From positions 868,001 to 932,000 of the forward strand of contig NZ_QHJE01000001.1 in the NCBI RefSeq assembly GCF_013626205.1: 64,000 bases of DNA, in the 5' to 3' direction. Source of the DNA: Hyphomicrobium methylovorum. Lineage in GTDB: Bacteria; Pseudomonadota; Alphaproteobacteria; Rhizobiales; Hyphomicrobiaceae. The notes beneath the pieces were generated by a model, which searched no databases, was not told where the DNA came from, and saw only the letters and a program-made list of their open reading frames with translations. Positions 27,227 to 35,703 of the stretch are shown in pieces. Both the position numbers and the translations under genes were made by a program. The number at the start of each line of letters is the position of its first letter. Within the stretch, counting starts at the first letter, position 1.

Positions 27227-28060
27227 TCAAGTGTCGGAAAAATTGGTGGCGGCGGATACCGGCGCCCAGCGCATGATTTCCGACTGTAACGCTCCAAGTT
27301 TTGCGCCGACGAAGCGCAAGGCATCCGGACCGAGCAAGAGACGGAGCGGGGGGTCATCTGAATTCACAACGGCAATGATCGCCTCGGCGGCCTTCTGCGG
27401 ATCGCCAGCCTGACGTCCGTTTCGCTCCGCGAGTGATTTGCGAAATGCCCCGGCCGTTGCTGCATAGTCAGCGATCTGCTCATCGACATGCACCATCGAG
27501 CGTCCGGCCCAATCCGTGCGAAACGATCCCGGCGCAACGATCGTTACGTTGATCCCGAGCGGCTTGACCTCTTTCGCAAGCGCTTCGGAAATACCGTCTA
27601 GTGCGAACTTGCTGCCGTTATAAATTCCGACGCCTGGAAATGCGGTGAGGCCGCCCATCGACGTGATATTCACGATGTGGCCGCGACGGCGTTTGCGCAT
27701 GTTCGGCAACGCGGCTTGGATCACGGTGACGGCGCCGAAGACATTGACTTCGAACTGCGCCCGTATCTGGCTAAGAGTGACTTCCTCGATTGCACCCTCA
27801 AGGCCGTAACCGGCATTGTTCACCAGCACGTCGATGCCAGAAAACTTCTGCTCGCCTTCTTTGACGCCACGGAGAACGCTTTCAGGATCAGTCACGTCCA
27901 GGAGAACCGCGAGTGCGCGACCGGGCGCGAGTTTCTCGAATTCAGCCTTGGCTGCATCGTTGCGCACTGTACCGGTGACGCTGTCTCCCTTTGCGAGAAC
28001 AGCTTCCGCGAGCGCGCGTCCAAAGCCAGTGCTAACGCCCGTTATGAACCAATTGGCCAT
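27227..28060 (-). CDS. Short-chain dehydrogenase/reductase
   Basis: A 277-residue classical SDR. The cofactor motif is ITGVSTGFGRALAEA (TGxxxGxG) near residues 6-20. NNAGYG is seen near residue 85, the catalytic Ser in NITSMGG near 140, and the Tyr-x-x-x-Lys motif YNGSK near 153. The length is slightly above the 250-residue norm. It is probably NADP-dependent, judging by the basic TVRN after the second strand. The TetR gene on the same strand is 69 bases upstream, so the regulator and enzyme are likely co-regulated. Substrate unknown. Confidence 0.9.
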   Translation of the reverse strand: MANWFITGVSTGFGRALAEAVLAKGDSVTGTVRNDAAKAEFEKLAPGRALAVLLDVTDPESVLRGVKEGEQKFSGIDVLVNNAGYGLEGAIEEVTLSQIRAQFEVNVFGAVTVIQAALPNMRKRRRGHIVNITSMGGLTAFPGVGIYNGSKFALDGISEALAKEVKPLGINVTIVAPGSFRTDWAGRSMVHVDEQIADYAATAGAFRKSLAERNGRQAGDPQKAAEAIIAVVNSDDPPLRLLLGPDALRFVGAKLGALQSEIMRWAPVSAATNFSDT

Positions 28061-28129
28061 TGATCATCTCCGTTAGTATGCAATCAAAAATCGGCTTGAG
28101 TGTTCTGAAGCAACATTCGGCAGTCTGGA

Positions 28130-28765
28130 CTAAGCGGGCCAGGCTTGCAGCGCGAAGTCGGCAACCGCCACCAGATCGTCGCGTGACGCACCGCCTGCGG
28201 CTTGTACCGACATGCCCTGAGTGACTGTCATCACGAAACGCGCGAGGCCCGCGGGTTCGAGACTCGACGGGAGATCGCCGTCCGCTTTCGCGCGCTCGAA
28301 ACGTTCGGCCAGCGCTTTTTCTCCTTCGGCACGACGCCGGCAGAGTTCCTGCTTGATGGATTGAGACGCCTCTCCGCACGAGAGCGCACCTTGTACCGCG
28401 AGGCATCCGCGCGGATTGTTTGGGTCCGTCAGCGCAATGGCAACGGAGCGGAGCAAGCGATCGACAACCAGCTTCGCTGTCGGCTGCAAAAGTGCTTCCT
28501 GCAGCGCTGCGCCAGGTCCTTGCCGCGCATAGCGGTCTAGCGCCAGCCGAAACAGATCTTCCTTGTTTCCGAATGCCGCGTACAGACTTGGGCGGCTGAT
28601 GCCCATCGCCTCCGTCAACTCCGAAAGCGACGTACCTTCGTAGCCGCGCTCCCAGAAAACATGGAGCGCCTTATCGAGCGCCTCATCTGTATCGAATTCG
28701 CGAGGACGGCCTTTTTGCACCGCCAGACTCCGGCTTTTTGTGTTGGTCAGATCAATCGTATACAA
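28130..28765 (-). CDS. TetR/AcrR-family transcriptional regulator
   Basis: A 211-residue TetR repressor: the N-terminal helix-turn-helix reads GRPREFDTDEALDKALHVFW, then GYEGTSLSELTEAMGISRPSLYAAFGNKEDLF. The C-terminal ligand domain has a Cys (GCLAVQGALSCGEAS) of the type found in tetracyclin-repressor-like groups that sense electrophiles or aldehydes. It is head to head with a small gene at 28859, and the shared region carries palindromic GTATA/TATAC arms that could be its operator. It lies upstream of the SDR gene. Confidence 0.9.
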   Translation of the reverse strand: MYTIDLTNTKSRSLAVQKGRPREFDTDEALDKALHVFWERGYEGTSLSELTEAMGISRPSLYAAFGNKEDLFRLALDRYARQGPGAALQEALLQPTAKLVVDRLLRSVAIALTDPNNPRGCLAVQGALSCGEASQSIKQELCRRRAEGEKALAERFERAKADGDLPSSLEPAGLARFVMTVTQGMSVQAAGGASRDDLVAVADFALQAWPA

Positions 28766-28793
28766 TTCAGTACTCTTCGATACAAAATAAATG

Positions 28794-28839
28794 TTGACGC
28801 GCGGAGACCGTCCTTCGTATATCTATACTTATTGGTATA
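28794..28839 (+). promoter_or_regulatory. Candidate promoter with overlapping palindromic operator
   Basis: TTGACG (28794-28799) is followed after 18 bases by TATATC (28818-28823), a reasonable -35/-10 pair for the forward small gene. Over the -10 lie GTATA (28817-28821), TATAC (28824-28828) and GTATA (28835-28839): the first two arms form one inverted repeat and the last two another. Such symmetry between a TetR gene and a divergent gene is typical of an autoregulated operator. This is inference from sequence only. Confidence 0.45.
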
Positions 28840-28858
28840 TAATAGGAGGCCGCGCAGT

Positions 28859-29095
28859 ATGAAAGGCTCGATGAGAGACCCCAAAGCAGCCCTCCGAGGC
28901 GTTTTCTGTTGGATTTCCGCACGGCGCGCGAGAAGCGCAGCCTTCCCCAAAGAAGAGGAAACTGACGAGACCATCGATCGCGTGGCGGCCTGCGGACGGA
29001 AGGTTGCCGCCTTAGATAACGAGGCCTTTCCTCGGTCGCGGCGTTTGCAGGGGGAGCGGCCCAATTGGCCGGGGCCGAGCCTCGATAATTTCTGA
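28859..29095 (+). CDS. Small basic protein of unknown function, divergent from tetR
   Basis: ATG 28859 is preceded by a perfect AGGAGG (28844-28849) at a spacing of nine bases and by a promoter-like region. The 78-residue product begins MKGSMRDPKAALRGVFCW and is rich in Arg and Ala, with an acidic patch (PKEEETDETIDRV). It has no signal peptide or membrane segment, and I recognise no family. The ribosome site is the main reason to believe it. The reverse strand is also open here (28747-29160), so a non-coding or different reading cannot be excluded. Confidence 0.45.
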   Translation: MKGSMRDPKAALRGVFCWISARRARSAAFPKEEETDETIDRVAACGRKVAALDNEAFPRSRRLQGERPNWPGPSLDNF

Positions 29096-29256
29096 ACTAG
29101 GCGAGAGAGGTGCGCATTACCTTGGCGACGCTCGTAAATTCGCCCGGTTCCCCGTTGCACTTGCGCGTACCTGAGGGCAGTTGCGTTGACACCGTCCCTC
29201 AGGTACCCGATGCGACTCGCGACGCCGATATTTTCACAGAGCAGCCAGGGTCAGAT

Positions 29257-30183
29257 ATGTCCGCCGTCATTTCCGTCGCGAACCTTTCGAAGGTTTACGC
29301 GTCCGGCTTTCATGCGCTGAAGAACATCAATCTCGACATCCGCCGAGGAGAAATCTTCGCGCTGCTCGGGCCAAACGGCGCGGGCAAGACGACGCTGATC
29401 AGCATCATCTGCGGTATCGTCAATAGCAGTTCCGGCAAGATCACCGTCGATGGCATGGATATCGCGCGCGACTATCGGACAGTGCGCTCGATGATCGGCC
29501 TCGTGCCGCAGGAACTCTCGACCGATATGTTCGAGACGCCCTGGGCCACGGTGAATTTCAGCCGCGGACTGTTCGGTAAGCCGCGCAATTATGCGTTCGT
29601 CGAGAAAGTGCTGCGCGATCTTTCTCTCTGGGAGAAGAAAGACACGAAAATCATCGCGCTCTCGGGCGGTATGAAGCGGCGGCTGCTGATCGCCAAGGCG
29701 CTGGCGCATGAACCAAGCATCCTATTCCTCGACGAACCGACTGCCGGGGTCGATGTCGAACTGCGGCGCGAGATGTGGGGCATCGTGAAACGCATGCGCG
29801 AATCCGGCGTCACCATCATCTTGACGACGCACTACATCGAAGAAGCGGAAGAGATGGCCGACAGAATCGGCGTGATCGCCAAGGGCGAATTGATCTTGGT
29901 GGATGAGAAAGTCGAGCTGATGAGAAAGCTCGGCAAAAAGCAGCTTGGACTACAGTTGCACACACCGCTTTCGGAGATTCCCGATGCGCTTTCGCATTAC
30001 GCATTGCAGCTTGCGAACGATGGGAACGAGCTGATTTACACCTATGACACGCTGTCGGAGCGCACCGGAATCACGTCTCTTTTGAACGACATGCGCGCCG
30101 CTGAGATCGGCTTTAAAGATCTCAGCACGAAGGAAAGTTCTCTTGAGGAAATATTTGTCGATCTCGTGAGGCAGTCGCGATGA
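29257..30183 (+). CDS. ABC-2 type exporter, ATP-binding protein
   Basis: A 308-residue ABC ATPase of the DrrA/NodI type: Walker [10 protein letters not shown] (38-46), Q-loop VPQELSTD, signature [15 protein letters not shown], Walker [13 protein letters not shown], and H-loop [11 protein letters not shown]. About 80 residues after the ATPase domain have no family I can name. The start is ATG 29257, giving the usual short strand before the first motif. The permease gene starts inside its stop codon, so the two make one transporter. The cargo is unknown; exporters of this class carry lipids, polysaccharides or drugs. Confidence 0.93.
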   Translation: MSAVISVANLSKVYASGFHALKNINLDIRRGEIFALLGPNGAGKTTLISIICGIVNSSSGKITVDGMDIARDYRTVRSMIGLVPQELSTDMFETPWATVNFSRGLFGKPRNYAFVEKVLRDLSLWEKKDTKIIALSGGMKRRLLIAKALAHEPSILFLDEPTAGVDVELRREMWGIVKRMRESGVTIILTTHYIEEAEEMADRIGVIAKGELILVDEKVELMRKLGKKQLGLQLHTPLSEIPDALSHYALQLANDGNELIYTYDTLSERTGITSLLNDMRAAEIGFKDLSTKESSLEEIFVDLVRQSR

Positions 30184-30941
30184 ATTTGGAAGCCGTTCGC
30201 GCGATCTACCTGTTCGAGATGTCCCGCTGGGGACGGACACTGATGCAGAGCATCGTTTCCCCGGTGCTTTCGACGTCGCTCTATTTCATCGTGTTCGGCG
30301 CGGCGATCGGCTCGCGCATCGCCCAGATCGAAGGCATCAACTATGGCTCGTTTATCGTGCCGGGTCTGATCATGCTGTCCCTCTTGACGGAGAGCACCTC
30401 GAACGCCGCGTTCGGGATCTATTTCCCGCGCTTTACAGGAACGATCTACGAGCACCTCTCGGCGCCGATCTCGCCGTTCGAAATCGTGCTTGGTTATGTC
30501 GGCGCGGCGGCGACGAAATCGGTCATTCTCGGATTGATCATCCTCGCAACGGCGAGCATCTTCGTTGACATCCGAATTGCGCACCCGTTCTGGATGTTTG
30601 GATTTCTCGTCCTGACGGCGGTGACCTTCAGCATGTTCGGCTTCATCATCGGCGTTTGGGCTGATGGCTTCGAACGGTTGCAGATCGTTCCAATGCTGAT
30701 CATTACGCCGCTGACGTTTCTGGGCGGCACGTTTTACTCGATCAAGATGCTGCCGCCGGACTGGCAAACCGTCGCGTTGTTCAACCCGATCGTCTATCTC
30801 ATCAGCGCATTCCGCTGGAGCTTTTTCGAGATTTCGGATGTCGATGTAAGCGTAAGCTTGGCAATTATCGTGGGATTTTTGGTAGTTTGCATGACTGTAA
30901 TTTGGTGGATATTCAAGACAGGGTATCGCCTCAAGGCTTGA
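30180..30941 (+). CDS. ABC-2 type exporter, permease
   Basis: A 253-residue membrane protein with about six membrane segments and the ABC-2 family signature near the C-terminal half: [25 protein letters not shown]-like region with [17 protein letters not shown], followed by [13 protein letters not shown]. This matches NodJ/DrrB-type permeases. ATG 30180 overlaps the ATPase stop (ATGA), so the subunits are made together. It acts in the inner membrane as the export channel for the ATPase. Confidence 0.93.
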   Translation: MNLEAVRAIYLFEMSRWGRTLMQSIVSPVLSTSLYFIVFGAAIGSRIAQIEGINYGSFIVPGLIMLSLLTESTSNAAFGIYFPRFTGTIYEHLSAPISPFEIVLGYVGAAATKSVILGLIILATASIFVDIRIAHPFWMFGFLVLTAVTFSMFGFIIGVWADGFERLQIVPMLIITPLTFLGGTFYSIKMLPPDWQTVALFNPIVYLISAFRWSFFEISDVDVSVSLAIIVGFLVVCMTVIWWIFKTGYRLKA

Positions 30942-31049
30942 GGTGAAGCTGGCATCCCGGCATTCACAAGCCCCTGTGACCGGCACTATATGTTACTGAC
31001 CGCTGACGCGAGTCGCGGTTCGGATCGTAAAACGTCAGGACGGCCAAGC

Positions 31050-31409
31050 ATGACTGTGATCAGGATTCGTATCGACTTCGACAAAGAGCGGTATATCGGG
31101 CATGGCCGAATTCAGCTGCTTGAACTGATCGGCGAACACGGGTCCATCTCAGCCGCGGCGAAGGCGATGGATATGTCCTACAAACGCGCTTGGTATCTGA
31201 TGGACGAATTCAGCGCGATTTTTTCCGAGCCGTTGATTGAGCGCCAGCATGGCGGCAAGGGCGGCGGCGCTGCGCGGCTGACGCCATTCGGTGCGGAAAT
31301 CATTCAACAGTATCGCGAGATGGAAGCGAAGGCGTTGAGTACTTTTTCGAAGCCGCTGGCGTCGATCGAAAAGCACCTCGTCAAGCCGCAGAAGACCGCG
31401 CGGAAGTAG
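31050..31409 (+). CDS. ModE-like winged-helix regulator without molybdate domain
   Basis: A 119-residue protein with only the N-terminal winged-helix domain of ModE/LysR type: GHGRIQLLELIGEHGSISAAAKAMDMSYKRAWYLMDEF, then GGKGGGAARLTPFGAEIIQQY. Full ModE is about 260 residues and carries two Mop domains that bind molybdate; they are missing here. The gene is tail to tail with modC, 17 bases away. It may repress or activate modABC, but how it would sense molybdate is unclear. ATG 31050 follows an AGGA motif; the frame open from 30990 is less likely. Confidence 0.85.
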   Translation: MTVIRIRIDFDKERYIGHGRIQLLELIGEHGSISAAAKAMDMSYKRAWYLMDEFSAIFSEPLIERQHGGKGGGAARLTPFGAEIIQQYREMEAKALSTFSKPLASIEKHLVKPQKTARK

Positions 31410-31426
31410 CTGCCGCCCGACGCTCT

Positions 31427-32125
31427 CTAGGCGCCGAGAATCTCAGGCACGCTTCCTGACGACTCCACCTCACCTTGCTCGACCTTCACGACGCGAGACG
31501 CGAGACGCCGAACTTCGTCTCGCGTGTGCGTGACGTAAACGATCGGAACGCGAAACTCATCGCGTATGTGCTCGATCAGGGTCATGATTTCCTGCCGCAG
31601 CTTGTCATCAAGCCCCGCGAGCGGTTCGTCCATCAACAGCAGTTGCGGAGACGACAGCAGCGCCCTAGCCAGCGCAACGCGCTGGCGTTCGCCTCCGGAG
31701 AGGGTGGCGGGCCGCCGCTTCAGCAGGGGAAGAATGCCAAGTGTATCGGCCACGACATCGAACGACGCGATCGATTGCGATGCTCGGCGAAACCAGCGGC
31801 CGAACTTCATATTCTGTTCGACCGTCAGATGAGGAAACAGCTGCGCGTCCTGGAACACAAAACCGATCCGGCGTTTGTGCGGCGGCAGGAAAATTCGCTT
31901 CTGCGTATCGGTGAGCGTTTCACCATTTAGGACGACGTGTCCGCGTTCGGGCCGCAGGACGCCCGCAATGACGTTCAGCAACGTCGATTTTCCAGACCCC
32001 GATGGACCGAACAACGCGGTAATGCCGGGCCCGGCATCGAACGCGGCGGCGAGTTTGAATGCGCCGCGTGAGAGATGTGCGTCCACCGACAGAATGGGCG
32101 CAAGAGCGGGAAATGGCGCTGTCAT
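31427..32125 (-). CDS. modC: ModC, molybdate ABC transporter ATPase (short form)
   Basis: A 232-residue ABC ATPase with Walker A GPSGSGKST near residues 40-48, Q-loop GFVFQDAQLFPHLTVEQN, signature LSGGERQRVALARAL, Walker B LLLMDEPLAGLD and H-loop YVTHTRDEVRRLAS. Most ModC proteins have about 350 residues, with a C-terminal Mop/TOBE domain; this one stops right after the ATPase domain. The product powers molybdate import with ModB and ModA. Its start overlaps the modB stop (ATGA). Confidence 0.9.
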   Translation of the reverse strand: MTAPFPALAPILSVDAHLSRGAFKLAAAFDAGPGITALFGPSGSGKSTLLNVIAGVLRPERGHVVLNGETLTDTQKRIFLPPHKRRIGFVFQDAQLFPHLTVEQNMKFGRWFRRASQSIASFDVVADTLGILPLLKRRPATLSGGERQRVALARALLSSPQLLLMDEPLAGLDDKLRQEIMTLIEHIRDEFRVPIVYVTHTRDEVRRLASRVVKVEQGEVESSGSVPEILGA

Positions 32126-32820
32126 TCGAATACGGCGATGCGCTTCTGAATACGACGGTTCAGAACTTCGCTCGCGATCAGCGCGAGCATGGCAATCACG
32201 ATCGAAACGAGAGTCAGGCGCATCGCCTGCTCATCTCCGCCCGGAACCTGCGTGTAGGTGTAGATCGCGGAGGGAATGGTTTGGGTTTCTCCGGGAATGT
32301 TCGACACGAACGTGATCGTTGCTCCAAATTCGCCGAGCGCCTTGGCGAAACAGAGAATGGCCCCGACCAAAACACCAGGCAAGGCGAGCGGTAGCGTTAC
32401 CAGGGCGAATGTCCAGGCGCGATTGGCGCCGAGCGTTCCGGCCGCGGTCTCCAGCCTGCGGTCAATCGCTTCAAAGGAGAGCCGGATCGCGCGCAGCATC
32501 AACGGAAAACCCATGATCCCGCAGGCTAGCGCTGCACCTGTCCAACGAAACGCGAAAGTTATGCCGAAGGTATTGTAGAGCGCCTCACCGACAGCCCCCT
32601 TCTTTCCGAACGTCAACAGGAGCAAGTATCCCGTTACGACGGGTGGCAGAACGAGGGGGAGATGCAGCACGCCGTCGAGGATCGATTTTCCGGGAAAGCG
32701 CCAACGAGCGAGAACGTAGGCAGCGAAGATCGCAAACGGGACTGCGCATAGCGTGGCGACCGTCGCAACCCGGAGGCTGAGAAAGATCGCTGTCCACTCA
32801 TCGGCAGAAAATCCAAACAC
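32122..32820 (-). CDS. modB: ModB, molybdate ABC transporter permease
   Basis: A 232-residue permease with five to six membrane segments. The EAA-type loop that contacts the ATPase is seen in AAGTLGANRAWTFALVTLPLALPGVLVGAI. Other ModB-like stretches are LPLVLPPVVTGYLLLLTFGKKG and FAKALGEFGATITFVSNIPGETQT. It sits between modA and modC, with overlapping ends to modC. Confidence 0.95.
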   Translation of the reverse strand: MFGFSADEWTAIFLSLRVATVATLCAVPFAIFAAYVLARWRFPGKSILDGVLHLPLVLPPVVTGYLLLLTFGKKGAVGEALYNTFGITFAFRWTGAALACGIMGFPLMLRAIRLSFEAIDRRLETAAGTLGANRAWTFALVTLPLALPGVLVGAILCFAKALGEFGATITFVSNIPGETQTIPSAIYTYTQVPGGDEQAMRLTLVSIVIAMLALIASEVLNRRIQKRIAVFE

Positions 32821-32874
32821 GATATTCGATCCGCTTCATTCACGCCGCCCGCTACGCGCCATTGCGGGGGGCCG

Positions 32875-33681
32875 CTACTTTAGAATGGTGAACCCCTGGC
32901 CCTTGAAGACCGCCTGTCCTTCAGGGGTTTTCAGGAACCCGATGAAGGCCTCGGCTGCAGCGGGATCCTTGCTGCCTGCTGTTACAGCGATGGGATAAAT
33001 GATCGGCGCGTGGCTGTCTTCCGGAAAGACGTCGACGATTTTGACCTTTGGCTCCGCGGCTGCATCCGTTTCATAGACGATGCCAAACGGCGCTTCGCCC
33101 TGAGCAACGAGCGCCAGAGCTGCGCGGACATTTTCCGCCTGAGCGACTTTTGGCTCGACTGCGGCCCAGGCGCCAAGTTTCGTTAGCGCTGCCAAACCGT
33201 ACTTGCCCGCAGGAACCGATTTGACGTTCGCCATCGCGAGTTTTCCATCTCCGAGGGCCGCGGCGAGATCGAAGCCGTTTTCGATTTTTCGATTTGCGCT
33301 GCTCGACTTGGGCGCGATGAGCACCAAGCGATTGCCCAGGAGATTGAGGCGTGTGCTGTCCTTTATCAACTTCGCCTTGTCGACGTAGTCCATCCAATCG
33401 AGATCAGCAGAAATGAAAATATCGGCGGGTGCGCCCTGCTCGATCTGTTTTGCGAGTGCGGATGATGCCGCATAGGAAACGACGATCTTATTGCCCGTGC
33501 TCTTGGTATAAGCGGCCGCGGCTTCATCAAGCGCCGTCTTGAGACTGGCGGCGGCAAAGATCGTAGTCGTCGTGGTTTCTGTTTTCTGAGCGGAAACGGG
33601 GTGCGAAAGTACACCGGCAAGCATCAGAAACGCGACGACAAACGTCGCCGAAACGCGTGGCGCGCTGAACAGTGACAGCAT
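32875..33681 (-). CDS. modA: ModA, periplasmic molybdate-binding protein
   Basis: A 268-residue substrate-binding protein: signal peptide MLSLFSAPRVSATFVVAFLM to about residue 32, then FAAASLKTALDEAAAAY with the anion-binding Ser/Ala start, VVSYAASSALAKQIEQGAPADIF and YPIAVTAGSKDPAAAEAFI. It captures molybdate or tungstate for ModBC. AAAGGA precedes ATG 33681. About 25-50 bases upstream (33706-33730, reverse reading CCTATATATT...CTATATTG) there are two TATAT half-sites, which could be a molybdate-type operator or only an A/T-rich promoter. Confidence 0.93.
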   Translation of the reverse strand: MLSLFSAPRVSATFVVAFLMLAGVLSHPVSAQKTETTTTTIFAAASLKTALDEAAAAYTKSTGNKIVVSYAASSALAKQIEQGAPADIFISADLDWMDYVDKAKLIKDSTRLNLLGNRLVLIAPKSSSANRKIENGFDLAAALGDGKLAMANVKSVPAGKYGLAALTKLGAWAAVEPKVAQAENVRAALALVAQGEAPFGIVYETDAAAEPKVKIVDVFPEDSHAPIIYPIAVTAGSKDPAAAEAFIGFLKTPEGQAVFKGQGFTILK

Positions 33682-33856
33682 GAGCAGCCGGTCCTTTGTG
33701 TGGTGCAATATAGCCGTCAGAATATATAGGTGATGGACGTTTGCAAGATCCGTCCCTAGGCATGGTTTCGGCAACGGACGCGACAGAATGGCAGGCGCGA
33801 GGGGCTAGCCTCGCGCTCATCATCCATTTTTCGAGTTATGCGGTCGGCCTCGGCGC

Positions 33857-34861
33857 TTAGTCCGCTTTCAGCACAATCTTTCCGAAATGTGCACCGCTTT
33901 CCATGTGTTTGAGAGCGGCGGGCAGCTCCGCAAAGGGAAAGACACGATCGACGACCGGGCGCATTCCAGAGTCGGTGATGGCGGCGTTCATCGCTTCGAA
34001 CATGGCGCGACTGCCGACATAAATGCCCTGCACCTTGATATTTTTCATCAGGATCGGGATCGTATTGACGGCGCCGCCACTCAGCACTCCGATGAGAGCG
34101 ATGTGACCGCCGATGCGCACCGCTTCGAACGATTGGCCAAGCGTACCGGCTCCGCCCACCTCGACGACGTGATCGACTCCCTTGCCGTCCGTCAGGTCCC
34201 GGACTTTCGCCCCCCAATTCGGTGTCGCCTTATAGTTGATCGTCTCCGCGGCACCGAGTTCGCGTAGACGTTCGAGCTTCGTGTCGCTGCTCGACGTTGC
34301 GATGACACGCGCACCGTGCATGCGCGCGAGCTGCAGAGCGAAAATCGACACGCCGCCAGAGCCCATGACGAGAACGGTCTCGCCCGCAGCGAGCCTGCCC
34401 GACGTGACCAGTCCGTGCCATGCCGTGACCGCCGCGCAGGGAAGCGTGGCGGCCTCCTCATCGCTCAGATGCTCCGGCACTTTCACGACGCCTTCCTCGT
34501 CGAGAACGACATACTCTGCTGCCAGCCCAGGAAGCTCGCCACCCAGAGCGCTCGCGGATTTATCCATCGACGGTTCGCCTTCGATCCATCGCTGCATGAA
34601 GGCTCCAGCGACGCGATCTCCGGTCTTGACGCGCTTGACGCCTTCGCCCGTCGCTACGATCTCGCCAACACCGTCAGACAGGATCTGGAACGGGAATTTC
34701 AGCTTGGGCGCGTAGACGCCACGCACAACCAGATAATCGCGGTAGTTGAGCGACCATGCGCGCATCTTGATGAGAACTTGTCCGCGCCCCGGTTTGACGT
34801 CCGGAACTTCGACTTGCGTTAGACCGTCGATACCGAACTTTGTGAGATGAAATGCCTTCAT
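33857..34861 (-). CDS. MDR-family zinc-type alcohol dehydrogenase/quinone oxidoreductase
   Basis: A 334-residue medium-chain dehydrogenase: GroES-like N-terminal domain (NYRDYLVVRGVY, FQILSDGVGEIVATGEGV), then a Rossmann domain with VLVMGSGGVSIFALQLARMHGARVIATSSS. The usual catalytic zinc ligands and the structural four-cysteine lobe are not seen, so it is more like a zinc-independent quinone or enoyl reductase. ATG 34861 follows GGAG at a spacing of nine bases. It ends about 175 bases from modA, with no clear functional link. Confidence 0.85.
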   Translation of the reverse strand: MKAFHLTKFGIDGLTQVEVPDVKPGRGQVLIKMRAWSLNYRDYLVVRGVYAPKLKFPFQILSDGVGEIVATGEGVKRVKTGDRVAGAFMQRWIEGEPSMDKSASALGGELPGLAAEYVVLDEEGVVKVPEHLSDEEAATLPCAAVTAWHGLVTSGRLAAGETVLVMGSGGVSIFALQLARMHGARVIATSSSDTKLERLRELGAAETINYKATPNWGAKVRDLTDGKGVDHVVEVGGAGTLGQSFEAVRIGGHIALIGVLSGGAVNTIPILMKNIKVQGIYVGSRAMFEAMNAAITDSGMRPVVDRVFPFAELPAALKHMESGAHFGKIVLKAD

Positions 34862-34892
34862 TGCCGTGGGCTCCAAGATTGCGATCATGCAG

Positions 34893-35549
34893 TTAAGGGG
34901 TGGATGTTCTGGTTTTCTTTGACTCGGTCTTCTTCGTTGCAGGCGGCTGGGTTGGCGCTGGCTTAGCGGTCTGCGCGGCGCGAAAATTCACGGCAATTGC
35001 GTTCACCTTCCAGATGCCGGATATCGCCTGGAACGCGAGATCGAACACAACTACATTCGTCCCAACGTCGAATGTTCCGGCCACGCGCAACATTCCGTTT
35101 TGATCGACGAACGGTTGCCGCGAAAGCGTCGGCAGCGCCAGCACGATAGGCGCCATATCACCACCACTCGCGCGCAAGCCTGCAAATGCCGCACTCAGGC
35201 TTTCGGCGGAGTTGATGTCGCGAAATGACGGCGCTGCCAGATCGCGCAGAACTGAGTAATTGCCGGTCACGTTAGCCTGCTGCAACGCCACCAAGGTGGT
35301 TCGGATCATAATTAAAAGATTTCTCGGCGACGGCACTCCGAGAGCTGCTGGCGGACGCTGTAGTGCGCCTACGTTTCTGTCTGCGGAAGGCGCCGGGGCT
35401 TGCGGCGCCGGCTTTTTTTCCGCTGCTGCGGCGGCGTGCAACGAAATCGCACTCGCTGACACGCAGACAAGCGATATGATTGCCAAGCACGCGTTGCCGC
35501 GGCGACGGCGCGAAACTCTTTTCGCTTCTCTGCTTGATTTCGCAATCAT
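34893..35549 (-). CDS. Exported protein of unknown function
   Basis: A 218-residue protein with a basic start and signal segment (NACLAIISLVCVSASAISLH). A Pro/Ala-rich linker (EKKPAPQAPAPSADR) is followed by a domain of about 120 residues with LLIMIRTTLVALQQANVTGNYSVLRDLAAPSFR and FDLAFQAISGIWKVNAIAVNF. This suggests an NTF2/SnoaL-like fold, which I infer only from pattern. The tail is basic and Lys/Thr/Pro-rich. ATG 35549 is chosen as the nearest start before the basic region. Confidence 0.7.
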   Translation of the reverse strand: MIAKSSREAKRVSRRRRGNACLAIISLVCVSASAISLHAAAAAEKKPAPQAPAPSADRNVGALQRPPAALGVPSPRNLLIMIRTTLVALQQANVTGNYSVLRDLAAPSFRDINSAESLSAAFAGLRASGGDMAPIVLALPTLSRQPFVDQNGMLRVAGTFDVGTNVVVFDLAFQAISGIWKVNAIAVNFRAAQTAKPAPTQPPATKKTESKKTRTSTP

Positions 35550-35703
35550 CTGCCGGCGCTGTTCGCACACTCCGAACTTCGGCGGCGATTAGAGCACGAA
35601 CCTGACCTGCTCGGCTATGTGCCTTGTGGGCAACCCGAATTGCAGTGGGCGCCGCTCCGGTTTCCCGATGCAGCGCCCATTTCGGAGCGAATACGCAGCT
35701 CCA

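Noticed and set aside
33706-33730. Two TATAT half-sites upstream of modA as a definite ModE box
   Set aside because: The spacing (10 bases) does not match the known box, and A/T-rich promoter sequence would look the same; kept only as a remark.
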